This document shows, piece by piece, positions 34,103 to 40,919 of a DNA stretch of 40,919 nucleotides; positions within the stretch are counted from its first letter, which is position 1; every line of letters starts with the position of its first letter. The stretch is taken from the NCBI GenBank assembly GCA_020351775.1, contig CP070666.1, positions 3,223,461-3,264,379 on the forward strand, in the 5' to 3' direction. The translations under genes were made by a program, and so were the position numbers. This DNA is from Gemmatimonadota bacterium. GTDB lineage: Bacteria; Gemmatimonadota; Gemmatimonadetes; Gemmatimonadales; GWC2-71-9. The notes under the pieces were generated by a model. It searched no databases. It worked only from the letters and a program-made list of their open reading frames with translations, and was not told the DNA's origin.

Positions 34103-34288
34103 TCACCAGCTGGCTTTCCGGACTCCCGGGATCTCTCCCTGAAGCGCCAGTTCTCTAAAACAGATGCGGCAAACCCCGAACTTTCTGAGATACGCTCGTG
34201 CACGTCCGCAACGCTGGCAGCGGTTATACGATCGCACCTTGAAGCGTGGCTTGCGTTTCGCCTTTTCGACCAGGCTCTTTCTTGCCAT
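34103..34288 (-). CDS. rpsN: 30S ribosomal protein S14, zinc-binding type
   Basis: This 61-residue S14 is the short Zn form (type Z), with [20 protein letters not shown] giving two CxxC pairs. The ATG overlaps the L5 stop by one base (TAATG). Confidence 0.97.
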   Translation of the reverse strand: MARKSLVEKAKRKPRFKVRSYNRCQRCGRARAYLRKFGVCRICFRELALQGEIPGVRKASW

Positions 34289-34923
34289 TAAACAGCTCCC
34301 TCTCCGATTCGAACCGGTGTCTGACCACGAAACGGCATGCCCAGTTCACGTAGGAGAGCATGCCCGACATCGTCACGCCCCGCCGTCGTGACAAACGTGA
34401 TATCCATGCCGTGGATCTTCTCCGCCTTGTCGTAGTCGACCTCGGGAAACACCATCTGTTCCTTGATGCCAACAGTGTAGTTGCCCCTCCCGTCGAAGGA
34501 CTTGGTGGGGAAACCCCGGAAGTCTCTTATTCGGGGTACGGCAACACTTATGAAACGGTCCAGGAATTCCCACATCTTGGCACCGCGCAGCGTCACCGCT
34601 GTGCCGATCGGCATCCCGGCGCGCAAGGAGAAATTCGAGATCGCTTTCTTGGCACGCGTCACGATCGGGTGCTGTCCGACGATCGCTGCCAGTTCATCAA
34701 CGGCCGAGTCCAGCAGCTTGGGATTCTTGGGTGCTTCGCCTAGGCCAACGTTCAATACGATTTTGCTCAATCGGGGTGCCTCGTGCACATTGGCGAGCTT
34801 GAACTCCTTCATGAGCTTTGGCCTCACCGTACTCGTGTAGTATTGCAGCAGCCTTGGAGGTGGAGCAGGTGCCTGCTGCTCGACTGTCGCAGTCTCTTCG
34901 ACCCCAGACTTCTTCTTTCCCAT
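34288..34923 (-). CDS. rplE: 50S ribosomal protein L5
   Basis: L5 binds 5S rRNA and contacts tRNA. The core starts near [17 protein letters not shown] and includes [14 protein letters not shown] and the [18 protein letters not shown] region. About 25 residues precede the usual start ([19 protein letters not shown]), an Ala/Pro-rich extension making the chain 211 long. It lies six bases after rplX. Confidence 0.96.
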   Translation of the reverse strand: MGKKKSGVEETATVEQQAPAPPPRLLQYYTSTVRPKLMKEFKLANVHEAPRLSKIVLNVGLGEAPKNPKLLDSAVDELAAIVGQHPIVTRAKKAISNFSLRAGMPIGTAVTLRGAKMWEFLDRFISVAVPRIRDFRGFPTKSFDGRGNYTVGIKEQMVFPEVDYDKAEKIHGMDITFVTTAGRDDVGHALLRELGMPFRGQTPVRIGEGAV

Positions 34924-34929
34924 TGTCTT

Positions 34930-35313
34930 CTACCTATTCCTCGGAATCGGCTGACCTGACTTGCGGCTCAGGCGCTCGACCGTCCCGTCTTTGTCCTTGC
35001 GGCGCTTCACACGTGTCGGGTCACCCGACTTGGGATCCAGCAGCATCACATTCGACGCATGGATCGGCGCAGGAAAATGGATGATCCCGCCTTCTTCAGT
35101 CCCCGTGCCGCGCTTGTGCTTGGTTACCATGTTCACGCCCTCAACAACGACACGGTTGTCCTCTGGATACACGCGCATTACCGTGCCCTCGCTGCCGGCG
35201 TCCTCTCCTCGCAGCACGCGAACTCGGTCGCCCTTGGTTATCTGCATCTTTGGCCGGACATCGGGCTCCTTGCGTGGCCGGCGATCCGACTTCCTGTATA
35301 CCAACCGTTTCAT
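34930..35313 (-). CDS. rplX: 50S ribosomal protein L24
   Basis: The KOW motif [19 protein letters not shown] and the conserved [10 protein letters not shown] identify L24. At 127 residues it is longer than the usual 100-110, with an N-terminal basic stretch of about 22 residues before MQITKGD. The ATG follows the L14 TAG directly. A start at the inner Met would give a shorter normal L24 and cannot be excluded. Confidence 0.95.
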   Translation of the reverse strand: MKRLVYRKSDRRPRKEPDVRPKMQITKGDRVRVLRGEDAGSEGTVMRVYPEDNRVVVEGVNMVTKHKRGTGTEEGGIIHFPAPIHASNVMLLDPKSGDPTRVKRRKDKDGTVERLSRKSGQPIPRNR

Positions 35314-35682
35314 CTACAGCACCTCGGGTGCAAGCGACACTATCTTCATGAACCGCTTCTCTCGTAGCTCTCGCCCGACGGGCCCGAAGATCCGGGTGGC
35401 TCGCGGCTCACCCGCCTCGTTGATCAGCACTGCGGCGTTATCGTCAAATCGGATGTAGCTGCCATCCTTGCGCCGGGTCTCCTTCGCGGTCCGCACTATG
35501 ACGGCCTTCACCACATCGCCCTTCTTCACCTGGCCGGTAGGCAATGCATCCTTGATGGTTACCACTACAATGTCACCGAGTCCGGCGTAGCGTCGCCGAC
35601 TACCACCAAGCACTCGAATCACGAGGGCTTTTCGGGCACCGGAGTTGTCTGCGATCTTGAGTATTGACTCCTGTTGAACCAC
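35314..35682 (-). CDS. rplN: 50S ribosomal protein L14
   Basis: This 122-residue protein starts with GTG ([16 protein letters not shown]), the classic L14 opening. It also has the [20 protein letters not shown] signature. It lies 11 bases after rpsQ. Confidence 0.97.
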   Translation of the reverse strand: MVQQESILKIADNSGARKALVIRVLGGSRRRYAGLGDIVVVTIKDALPTGQVKKGDVVKAVIVRTAKETRRKDGSYIRFDDNAAVLINEAGEPRATRIFGPVGRELREKRFMKIVSLAPEVL

Positions 35683-35693
35683 GAGAGCCCCTC

Positions 35694-35960
35694 CTACTCA
35701 GCCCGTGAAATGATCTCTACCACCCGCCAGCGCTTCGTCTTCGACAGGGGCCGCGTTTCCATGATGCGCACTGTATCGCCCACTCTGGCATCGTGCTGGT
35801 CGTGAGCCTTCACGTGTCTAGTCCGCGTTATCCGCTTACCGTAGAGAGGGTGGGCAAACCGCCGTGTCAATTCCACAACCACGGTTCTGTCCATCTTGTC
35901 ACTCACCACGACCCCCGTGCGCATCTTCCTCCGAGGACGGGCGCTTGTCTCCTGACTCAT
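35694..35960 (-). CDS. rpsQ: 30S ribosomal protein S17
   Basis: At 88 residues this matches S17: [19 protein letters not shown] then [18 protein letters not shown] and [19 protein letters not shown]. It follows rpmC by one base. Confidence 0.96.
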   Translation of the reverse strand: MSQETSARPRRKMRTGVVVSDKMDRTVVVELTRRFAHPLYGKRITRTRHVKAHDQHDARVGDTVRIMETRPLSKTKRWRVVEIISRAE

Positions 35961-35961
35961 C

Positions 35962-36177
35962 TCAAGTCCTTTCGCGCAGCACGGTCTTGATACGCGCGAT
36001 GTTACGCCGTATTACCCTGAACTGCAGTGGATTGTCGATCGCTTCCGTTGCCGAGCGGAATCTGAGCCGGAACTGGGCCTCCTCAAGGCGCCCCAGCTCC
36101 TCCCGCAACTCGCCTGTCTGCAGCTCCCGAAGCTGCGCCGGATCGAGTGGTTTCTTCTCCGCGTCTTTCAATGCCAT
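35962..36177 (-). CDS. rpmC: 50S ribosomal protein L29
   Basis: This 71-residue L29 has the helical hairpin core with the [20 protein letters not shown] and [19 protein letters not shown] signatures. About ten extra residues precede the core. L29 lines the peptide exit tunnel. Confidence 0.95.
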   Translation of the reverse strand: MALKDAEKKPLDPAQLRELQTGELREELGRLEEAQFRLRFRSATEAIDNPLQFRVIRRNIARIKTVLRERT

Positions 36178-36179
36178 GA

Positions 36180-36593
36180 TCAGCTAGCCTCGCGCATCAC
36201 GAACCGGGTCTTGACGGACAGCTTTGCTGCAGCCAGCTGCAGCGCTCGCCGAGCCAGTTGTTCTGCAACACCTTCGACTTCAAACATCACACGGCCTGGC
36301 TTGACCACGGCGACCCAGTGTTCAGGGTTCCCCTTTCCCTTGCCCATCCGAGTCTCGGCGGGCTTCTTCGTCAAAGGCTTATCTGGAAAGATTCGAATCC
36401 AGACTTTGCCACCACGCTTCATCGTACGGGTCAGTGCCACACGAGCCGCCTCGATCTGCCGATTGGATATCCACCCTGCTTCGAGCGACATCAGGCCGTA
36501 CTTGCCAAATGCAACGGTGTTGCCCTTGGTCGCCTTACCCCGGTTACGACCCTTCATCTGTTTACGGTACTTAACCCGCTTCGGTGCCAACAT
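36180..36593 (-). CDS. rplP: 50S ribosomal protein L16
   Basis: At 137 residues this is typical L16. It has [19 protein letters not shown] at the start, then [20 protein letters not shown] and [20 protein letters not shown]. It lies two bases after rpsC. Confidence 0.97.
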   Translation of the reverse strand: MLAPKRVKYRKQMKGRNRGKATKGNTVAFGKYGLMSLEAGWISNRQIEAARVALTRTMKRGGKVWIRIFPDKPLTKKPAETRMGKGKGNPEHWVAVVKPGRVMFEVEGVAEQLARRALQLAAAKLSVKTRFVMREAS

Positions 36594-36595
36594 GT

Positions 36596-37255
36596 TCAGG
36601 CCCCCGTGCTGTAGGTGCGTCCTCGGGCATCCTCGACGATCTCACCCTTGAAGATCCACACCTTGATTCCTATGGCACCGTACGTCGTAGCTGCCGTAGC
36701 CGTAGCGTAGTCGACATCGGCTCTAAGCGTATGCAACGGGACTCTGCCTTCATGGAAGCTCTGGGACCGAGCGATCTCGGCACCTCCCAGTCGACCACTG
36801 CACTTTATTTTTATACCCTTGGCGCCCATGCGCATACCGCTCTGCAGTGCCCGCTTCATGGCTCGGCGAAAGGATATGCGCTGCCGCAGTTGGTGCGCGA
36901 TGTTGTTGGCCACCAACTGAGCGTCGATCTCCGGCCGCTTTATTTCCTCCACATTGATGCCCACTTCTTTCCCCGTCAGCTGCGCCAGCTCGTCTCGCAG
37001 CTTGTCAACCTCAGCGCCTCGCTTGCCAATCACGACTCCCGGACGACCGGTGAATACCGTCACCGTAACCTTGCCGGGCTTCCGGTCTATATGGACATCC
37101 GAGATTGCAGCATGCGCCAGCCTCGATCGCAAGTACTTCCGGATCAGCTCGTCTTCCTTGAGAAGTTCCGGAAAGTCTGCTCCGGCAAACCAACGCGATC
37201 GCCATGGCTTGACGATCCCGAGCCGGAACCCGTACGGATGGGTTTTCTGACCCAC
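36596..37255 (-). CDS. rpsC: 30S ribosomal protein S3
   Basis: This 219-residue protein has the start [13 protein letters not shown], a KH domain around [20 protein letters not shown], and the C-terminal signature [20 protein letters not shown]. It starts with GTG, overlapping the L22 TAG by one base. Confidence 0.97.
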   Translation of the reverse strand: MGQKTHPYGFRLGIVKPWRSRWFAGADFPELLKEDELIRKYLRSRLAHAAISDVHIDRKPGKVTVTVFTGRPGVVIGKRGAEVDKLRDELAQLTGKEVGINVEEIKRPEIDAQLVANNIAHQLRQRISFRRAMKRALQSGMRMGAKGIKIKCSGRLGGAEIARSQSFHEGRVPLHTLRADVDYATATAATTYGAIGIKVWIFKGEIVEDARGRTYSTGA

Positions 37256-37611
37256 TAGTCCTCCTCCTTCTCAGCCAAGCGAATCTCCACGTGGCTCGTC
37301 CGCTTGCGTATCGGCGCCGCCCTCCCAAGCGCTGCCGCCCGGTACCGCCACAGCATCGGCCCCCCGTTGACAGTGGCTTGCTTCACGTAAAGACGATCCA
37401 CATCGAACGCAGCATTGTTCTGAAGGGCATCCTGTTCCGCATTCGCAACTGCTGAACGTAGTACCTTCTCAACCTGTCTCGCTGCTCGCTTCTTCGAGAA
37501 CTTGAGCACGGCGTAAGCTTCGTTTATGTCCTTGCCCCGTATCTCGTCTACGACCAGCCGCATCTTCCGCGGTGATTGTCGAATGTGTCGTTGAATAGCT
37601 CTAGCTGCCAT
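37255..37611 (-). CDS. rplV: 50S ribosomal protein L22
   Basis: At 118 residues it shows [20 protein letters not shown] and the tunnel beta hairpin with [19 protein letters not shown] and RKRTSHVEI. This loop is the macrolide-facing region. Confidence 0.96.
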   Translation of the reverse strand: MAARAIQRHIRQSPRKMRLVVDEIRGKDINEAYAVLKFSKKRAARQVEKVLRSAVANAEQDALQNNAAFDVDRLYVKQATVNGGPMLWRYRAAALGRAAPIRKRTSHVEIRLAEKEED

Positions 37612-37622
37612 ACGCTACTCGC

Positions 37623-37910
37623 CTATCCACCAAGCTTCTTGTCCGCAGCCAGCTTACCGCTGTGACCGCGGAAGAGCCGTGTTGGAGCGAATTCACCGAG
37701 CTTGTGACCGACCATGTTCTCGGTGATATAGACTGGGATGAACTTGTTGCCGTTGTGAACTGCTATCGTGTGTCCCACGAAATCAGGCGTGACCGTGGAC
37801 GCGCGCGACCAAGTCTTGAATACTCGCTTTTCGTTTCGCTCGTTGAGTCTCGTTATTTTCTTGACGAGCGAGCCCTCCACATATGGACCCTTCTTTACGC
37901 TTCTGGCCAT
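37623..37910 (-). CDS. rpsS: 30S ribosomal protein S19
   Basis: This 95-residue protein starts [18 protein letters not shown] and contains the signature [20 protein letters not shown] followed by RLFRGHSG. It lies 14 bases after rplB. Confidence 0.97.
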   Translation of the reverse strand: MARSVKKGPYVEGSLVKKITRLNERNEKRVFKTWSRASTVTPDFVGHTIAVHNGNKFIPVYITENMVGHKLGEFAPTRLFRGHSGKLAADKKLGG

Positions 37911-37924
37911 TTGTCTCTACTTCC

Positions 37925-38764
37925 TCACCTTGTTGACTTACCGCGCTTGCGGCCGCGCAATATCAGCTTCGTGCTCGCCTTCTTTTTGTCGCGAGTCTTC
38001 CTTCCTTCAGGCTTGCCCCACGGAGTAACGGCCGGTCGCCCACCCGCGGCCCTGCCTTCGCCTCCTCCCAAGGGATGGTCTACCGGGTTCATGGCAACGC
38101 CGCGGACTTTGGGTCGCCGCCCCAACCATCGAGTCTTGCCGGCTTTCCCAACCGTGATGAGCTCATGCTCAGCATTACCGACCTCCCCTACCGTTGCCAT
38201 GCACTCGGCGCGCACCATGCGTACTTCGCCGCTACGTAGCTTTAGCGCTACGTACGCGCCTTCTTTAGCAACTACCTGCGCGCCAGTGCCAGCGGAGCGA
38301 CAAAGCTGCCCTCCCTTTCCGGCTTTCAGTTCAACACAGTGAACCGTCGTGCCGAGCGGAACCTCGGCCAGCGGAAGAGCATTCCCGGTGCGGATGTCAC
38401 TCCCCGGGCCCGATACCACCGTGTCACCGACCTTCATGCCACGTGCGTGTATGATGTACCGCTTCTCCCCATCCGCGTACTGCAGCAACGCGATCCGCGA
38501 TGTGCGGTTGGGGTCGTATTCGATTTGCTTGACGCGAGCGGGTACACCGAATTTCTGTCGCTTGAAGTCGATCCGCCGATAGCGTCTCTTGTGTCCGCCA
38601 CCACGATGTCGCATGCTGATGTGACCGTGGTTGTCGCGGCCACCAGACTTCTTCATTGGCGCCAGGAGCGACTTTTCCGGCGTCGACCGCGTAATCTCCT
38701 CGAAATCGGATATCGATCTCCCGCGGGTCCCCGGACTGATCGGCCTGAACTTGCGTATCCCCAT
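37925..38764 (-). CDS. rplB: 50S ribosomal protein L2
   Basis: L2 supports peptidyl-transferase activity and subunit joining. The 279 residues begin [17 protein letters not shown]. The C-terminal signature [20 protein letters not shown] contains the essential His. The ATG at 38764 is the family start; an open frame to 38836 runs into L23. Confidence 0.97.
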   Translation of the reverse strand: MGIRKFRPISPGTRGRSISDFEEITRSTPEKSLLAPMKKSGGRDNHGHISMRHRGGGHKRRYRRIDFKRQKFGVPARVKQIEYDPNRTSRIALLQYADGEKRYIIHARGMKVGDTVVSGPGSDIRTGNALPLAEVPLGTTVHCVELKAGKGGQLCRSAGTGAQVVAKEGAYVALKLRSGEVRMVRAECMATVGEVGNAEHELITVGKAGKTRWLGRRPKVRGVAMNPVDHPLGGGEGRAAGGRPAVTPWGKPEGRKTRDKKKASTKLILRGRKRGKSTR

Positions 38765-38768
38765 CGCT

Positions 38769-39056
38769 CTAACCCTCGAATACGTCGATCGAATCCTCTG
38801 CATGCAGCGTAACGTACGCTTTCTTCCAGCTGGCACGGACTCCCTGGGTGCGCCCTAAGGTCTTGCGCTTAGCACGCTGCTGCAGTGTGCGTACTTTCAC
38901 TACGCGGACGCTGAACAGCCGTTCAATCGCTTCCTTGATTTGCTGTTTCGTCGCCTTGGGATGCACGCGAAACGCGTATTCCCGCCGCATCCCGTACGCG
39001 GCAGAAGACTTTTCAGTCACGACCGGCTTGACAACAGCACTGTAAAGATCAAGCAT
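38769..39056 (-). CDS. rplW: 50S ribosomal protein L23
   Basis: At 95 residues it shows [20 protein letters not shown] then [19 protein letters not shown] and [20 protein letters not shown]23 docks SRP and trigger factor at the tunnel exit. It overlaps the L4 end by eight bases. Confidence 0.96.
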   Translation of the reverse strand: MLDLYSAVVKPVVTEKSSAAYGMRREYAFRVHPKATKQQIKEAIERLFSVRVVKVRTLQQRAKRKTLGRTQGVRASWKKAYVTLHAEDSIDVFEG

Positions 39057-39828
39057 CGCCGCCGCCCTTCGTGCTAACCGCCTTCTTCACACCCTTGGAT
39101 TTCTTGGCCGTCTTCTTTGTTGACTTCTTCTTTGTAGCACCTGTCTTCGGTTGCGCTTTCGTTTGCGTAGCCTTCTTGACTCTCCTGGCACGACTCACGG
39201 ATCCGTGCGGCCGCTTCAACGCGTGCCCGCCTACTGCGGTTTCCTCGACGAGCACTGTATCAGCCCAGAGAATATCATATGCTGATGCGTCTGCGTAGCG
39301 CATGACATTGACGTTTGGGATGTTCCGCGACGAAAGGAACACCGTCGGGCGATCGGAGTCAGTGAGGATCAGGACCTTCCTCTCGTGCAACTCCAGCTTG
39401 CGCAGAAGACCCAGCATGTCTCGTGTCTTGGGCGTTTCGAGCTGGAGCGTCTCGATCACGTAGAGCGCCCCCTCGACGGCTCGAGCGTTCAGCGCCGATT
39501 GCCGAGCAGATTGGCGCACCTTGCGGGGCAACTTAGTTCTGTAGGATCGTGGCTTGGGGCCAAACACGACGCCGCCGCCGCTCCACAGTGGAGACCGTGT
39601 GGTTCCTTGGCGAGCCCTGCCAGTGCCCTTCTGCCGCCACGGCTTCCTGCTTCCACCTGAAACATCGGCCCGCGTCTTCGTTGAGGCCGTGCCTTGTCGC
39701 TGATTGTTCCGGTAAGCGCGCACCGCCTGATATAACAGTACCTTGTTGACCGTACCGTCGAACTCCTGCGGGAGCGCGTAGCTGCCTTTGTGTTCGGCCG
39801 ACGCCGTGTAATGCTGGGCTTCAAGCAT
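39049..39828 (-). CDS. rplD: 50S ribosomal protein L4 with Lys-rich C-terminal tail
   Basis: The L4 core has the tunnel loop with GGSRKPWRQKGTGRARQG, GGGVVFGPKPRSYRTKLPRK and the terminal VLILTDSD. About 48 residues follow the core (about 212-259), almost only Lys, Ala, Thr and Ser with KKKSTKK and KKSKGVKK motifs, similar in style to the L30 extension. The chain is 259 residues against about 205 in E. coli. The ATG overlaps the L3 stop by eight bases. In E. coli L4 represses its own S10 operon; I see no leader to test here. Confidence 0.95.
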   Translation of the reverse strand: MLEAQHYTASAEHKGSYALPQEFDGTVNKVLLYQAVRAYRNNQRQGTASTKTRADVSGGSRKPWRQKGTGRARQGTTRSPLWSGGGVVFGPKPRSYRTKLPRKVRQSARQSALNARAVEGALYVIETLQLETPKTRDMLGLLRKLELHERKVLILTDSDRPTVFLSSRNIPNVNVMRYADASAYDILWADTVLVEETAVGGHALKRPHGSVSRARRVKKATQTKAQPKTGATKKKSTKKTAKKSKGVKKAVSTKGGGDA

Positions 39829-40459
39829 AGCGGCTCCTGCTTTCCTGCTTCCTTACAAGCACGATGCCCTTGACCGGGCCCGGAATCGACCCTCTCACGT
39901 AAAGGAGATTCCTTTGAGGATCCACCTTGGCCACCGACAGTCCCATCTGCGTGTGCCGCACCGAACCCATCTGGCCTGGCAGCCGCTTGCCCTTGATGAC
40001 TCGCGATGGATCGGTCCCAGCCCCCATGCTACCGGGATTCCGGTACCGGGTACTTCCGTGTGCAGCGGGGCCGCCTCTGAATCCGTGACGCTTAACAACA
40101 CCTTGAAAGCCCCGCCCCTTCGTGGTTCCAGTGACCTTGATCTGATCACCTGCTTCGAAGATCTCCACCGTCACGACGTCACCAGGTGATGCTTGCGCGC
40201 CTTCTGGTAGGGGGATGCTGCGCAGCACGGCCGGCGTCGAGTCGAGCCCTGCCCGCGCTGCATGTCCAGCCAACGCCTTGCTGACGCGGTTCGACTTACG
40301 CATCCCGAAGCCGAGCTGTACCGCTTTTGCCCCGCCTGGTCCATCGTGCACTTGCACGATCGGACACGGTCCCGCCTCAATGACGGTCACCGGAATCACC
40401 CGCCCGTTTTCCTCAAACACGCGTGTCATCCCGATCTTGCGGCCTAAGATACCATTCAT
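39821..40459 (-). CDS. rplC: 50S ribosomal protein L3
   Basis: This 212-residue protein has [18 protein letters not shown] at the start and the core loop [20 protein letters not shown] followed by [20 protein letters not shown]. The ATG is three bases from the S10 stop. Confidence 0.97.
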   Translation of the reverse strand: MNGILGRKIGMTRVFEENGRVIPVTVIEAGPCPIVQVHDGPGGAKAVQLGFGMRKSNRVSKALAGHAARAGLDSTPAVLRSIPLPEGAQASPGDVVTVEIFEAGDQIKVTGTTKGRGFQGVVKRHGFRGGPAAHGSTRYRNPGSMGAGTDPSRVIKGKRLPGQMGSVRHTQMGLSVAKVDPQRNLLYVRGSIPGPVKGIVLVRKQESRSRYA

Positions 40460-40461
40460 CG

Positions 40462-40770
40462 CTATTCAACCTTGATCTCGACGTCCACGCCGGCCGGCAG
40501 ATCCAACTTGGTCAACGCATCCACGGTCTGCGCCCGTGAGTCCTTGATCTCTATGAGGCGCTTATGGGTCTTGAGCTCGAACTGTTCGCGACTCTTCTTG
40601 TCGACGTGCGGACTCCGCAGGACCGTCCACCGCTGCGTCTTCGTCGGCAGCGGAATCGGGCCTGACACCTGAGCTCCGCTTTTCTCGACCGTCCGTACGA
40701 TGTCGGCAGCAGCCTGGTCTAGTACGATGTGATCGTATGCTTTTAGTCGAATTCTTATCTGTCCGGCCAT
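40462..40770 (-). CDS. rpsJ: 30S ribosomal protein S10
   Basis: At 102 residues it shows [20 protein letters not shown] and the signature [20 protein letters not shown]. It is the first gene of the S10 part of the cluster. A 66-base gap separates it from tuf with no visible terminator, so the two are probably co-transcribed. Confidence 0.97.
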   Translation of the reverse strand: MAGQIRIRLKAYDHIVLDQAAADIVRTVEKSGAQVSGPIPLPTKTQRWTVLRSPHVDKKSREQFELKTHKRLIEIKDSRAQTVDALTKLDLPAGVDVEIKVE

Positions 40771-40836
40771 TACTCTATCTCTCTTGCCCAGCTTCTAGGT
40801 TGATCGACACGAATCCGCGATCCCTCAGCGCTCGAT

Positions 40837-40919
40837 TCACTCGATTACTTTGGTGACGACACCTGCGCCGACCGTGCGACCACCCTCACGTACCGCAAAC
40901 CGCAATCCCTCCTCCATCG
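40837..40919 (-). CDS. tuf: Elongation factor Tu, C-terminal end only
   Basis: The minus-strand frame entering at the window edge reads EEGLRFAVREGGRTVGAGVV then TKVIE and a TGA ending at 40837. This is the conserved C terminus of EF-Tu domain III. Only 26 residues are in the window. The order tuf-rpsJ is the usual str-to-S10 junction. Confidence 0.93.
   Translation of the reverse strand, partial: MEEGLRFAVREGGRTVGAGVVTKVIE

Noticed and set aside
40771..40836. A leader or terminator between tuf and rpsJ
   Set aside because: The 66-base gap shows no stable hairpin or T-tract; it looks like a simple spacer.

Overview
This 40.9 kb window is ordinary bacterial chromosome, moderately GC-rich by eye and densely coded. 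No gap exceeds about 180 bases, and I see no IS element, prophage, CRISPR array, rRNA or tRNA gene. Gene content fits a Gram-negative-type free-living bacterium: a lipoprotein-like cell-wall amidase, a PilT/PilU-type ATPase, SecY, and a full S10-spc ribosomal operon. The mix of pyruvoyl arginine decarboxylase, zinc-ribbon/FHA/Ser-Thr kinase genes and MurQ reminds me of Gemmatimonadota, but that placement is an impression, not proof.

Layout. (1) 1-2200, minus: the start of a secreted protein and a lipoprotein-type N-acetylmuramoyl-L-alanine amidase. (2) 2252-7550, plus: a promoter and a tight four-gene phospho-signalling operon (zinc-ribbon/double-FHA protein, membrane Ser/Thr kinase, PP2C phosphatase, FHA-TM-trypsin protease). 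(3) 7700-9503, minus: murQ and a glycine-zipper lipoprotein. (4) 9622-12344, minus: an unknown protein, pyruvoyl arginine decarboxylase, agmatinase and CcdA; the two enzymes make putrescine from arginine via agmatine. (5) 12471-17144, minus: two small proteins (one probably ubiquitin-like), a frameshifted histone-deacetylase-family gene, a methyltransferase and priA. (6) 17326-18892, plus: an NSS sodium symporter and a 33-residue MetS-like companion. (7) 18940-23056, minus: purA, glycyl-tRNA synthetase and an M3-type metallopeptidase. (8) 23151-28431, minus: trpS, a 2-hydroxyacid dehydrogenase, a PilT-like ATPase with a degenerate His box, a DapA-family lyase and an M28 peptidase with interleaved membrane segments. 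(9) 28468-29289, plus: an inositol-monophosphatase-family gene. (10) 29226-40919, minus: the 3' end of tuf, then the S10-spc cluster from rpsJ to secY, ending in map.

The ribosomal cluster is in canonical order, with many 1-8 base overlaps. It lacks adk between secY and map. It stops at map, which runs tail-to-tail into the IMPase gene, so infA, rpmJ and the alpha operon must lie elsewhere. L30 and L4 carry Lys/Ala/Thr-rich extensions.

The most interesting points are the self-contained kinase/phosphatase/FHA operon ending in a probable FHA-controlled extracytoplasmic protease, the unannotated NSS microprotein, the small ubiquitin-like gene pair, the His-box-less PilT relative in a metabolic operon, and a promoter-then-terminator leader before purA. 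I do not see a clearly novel defence or mobile system.
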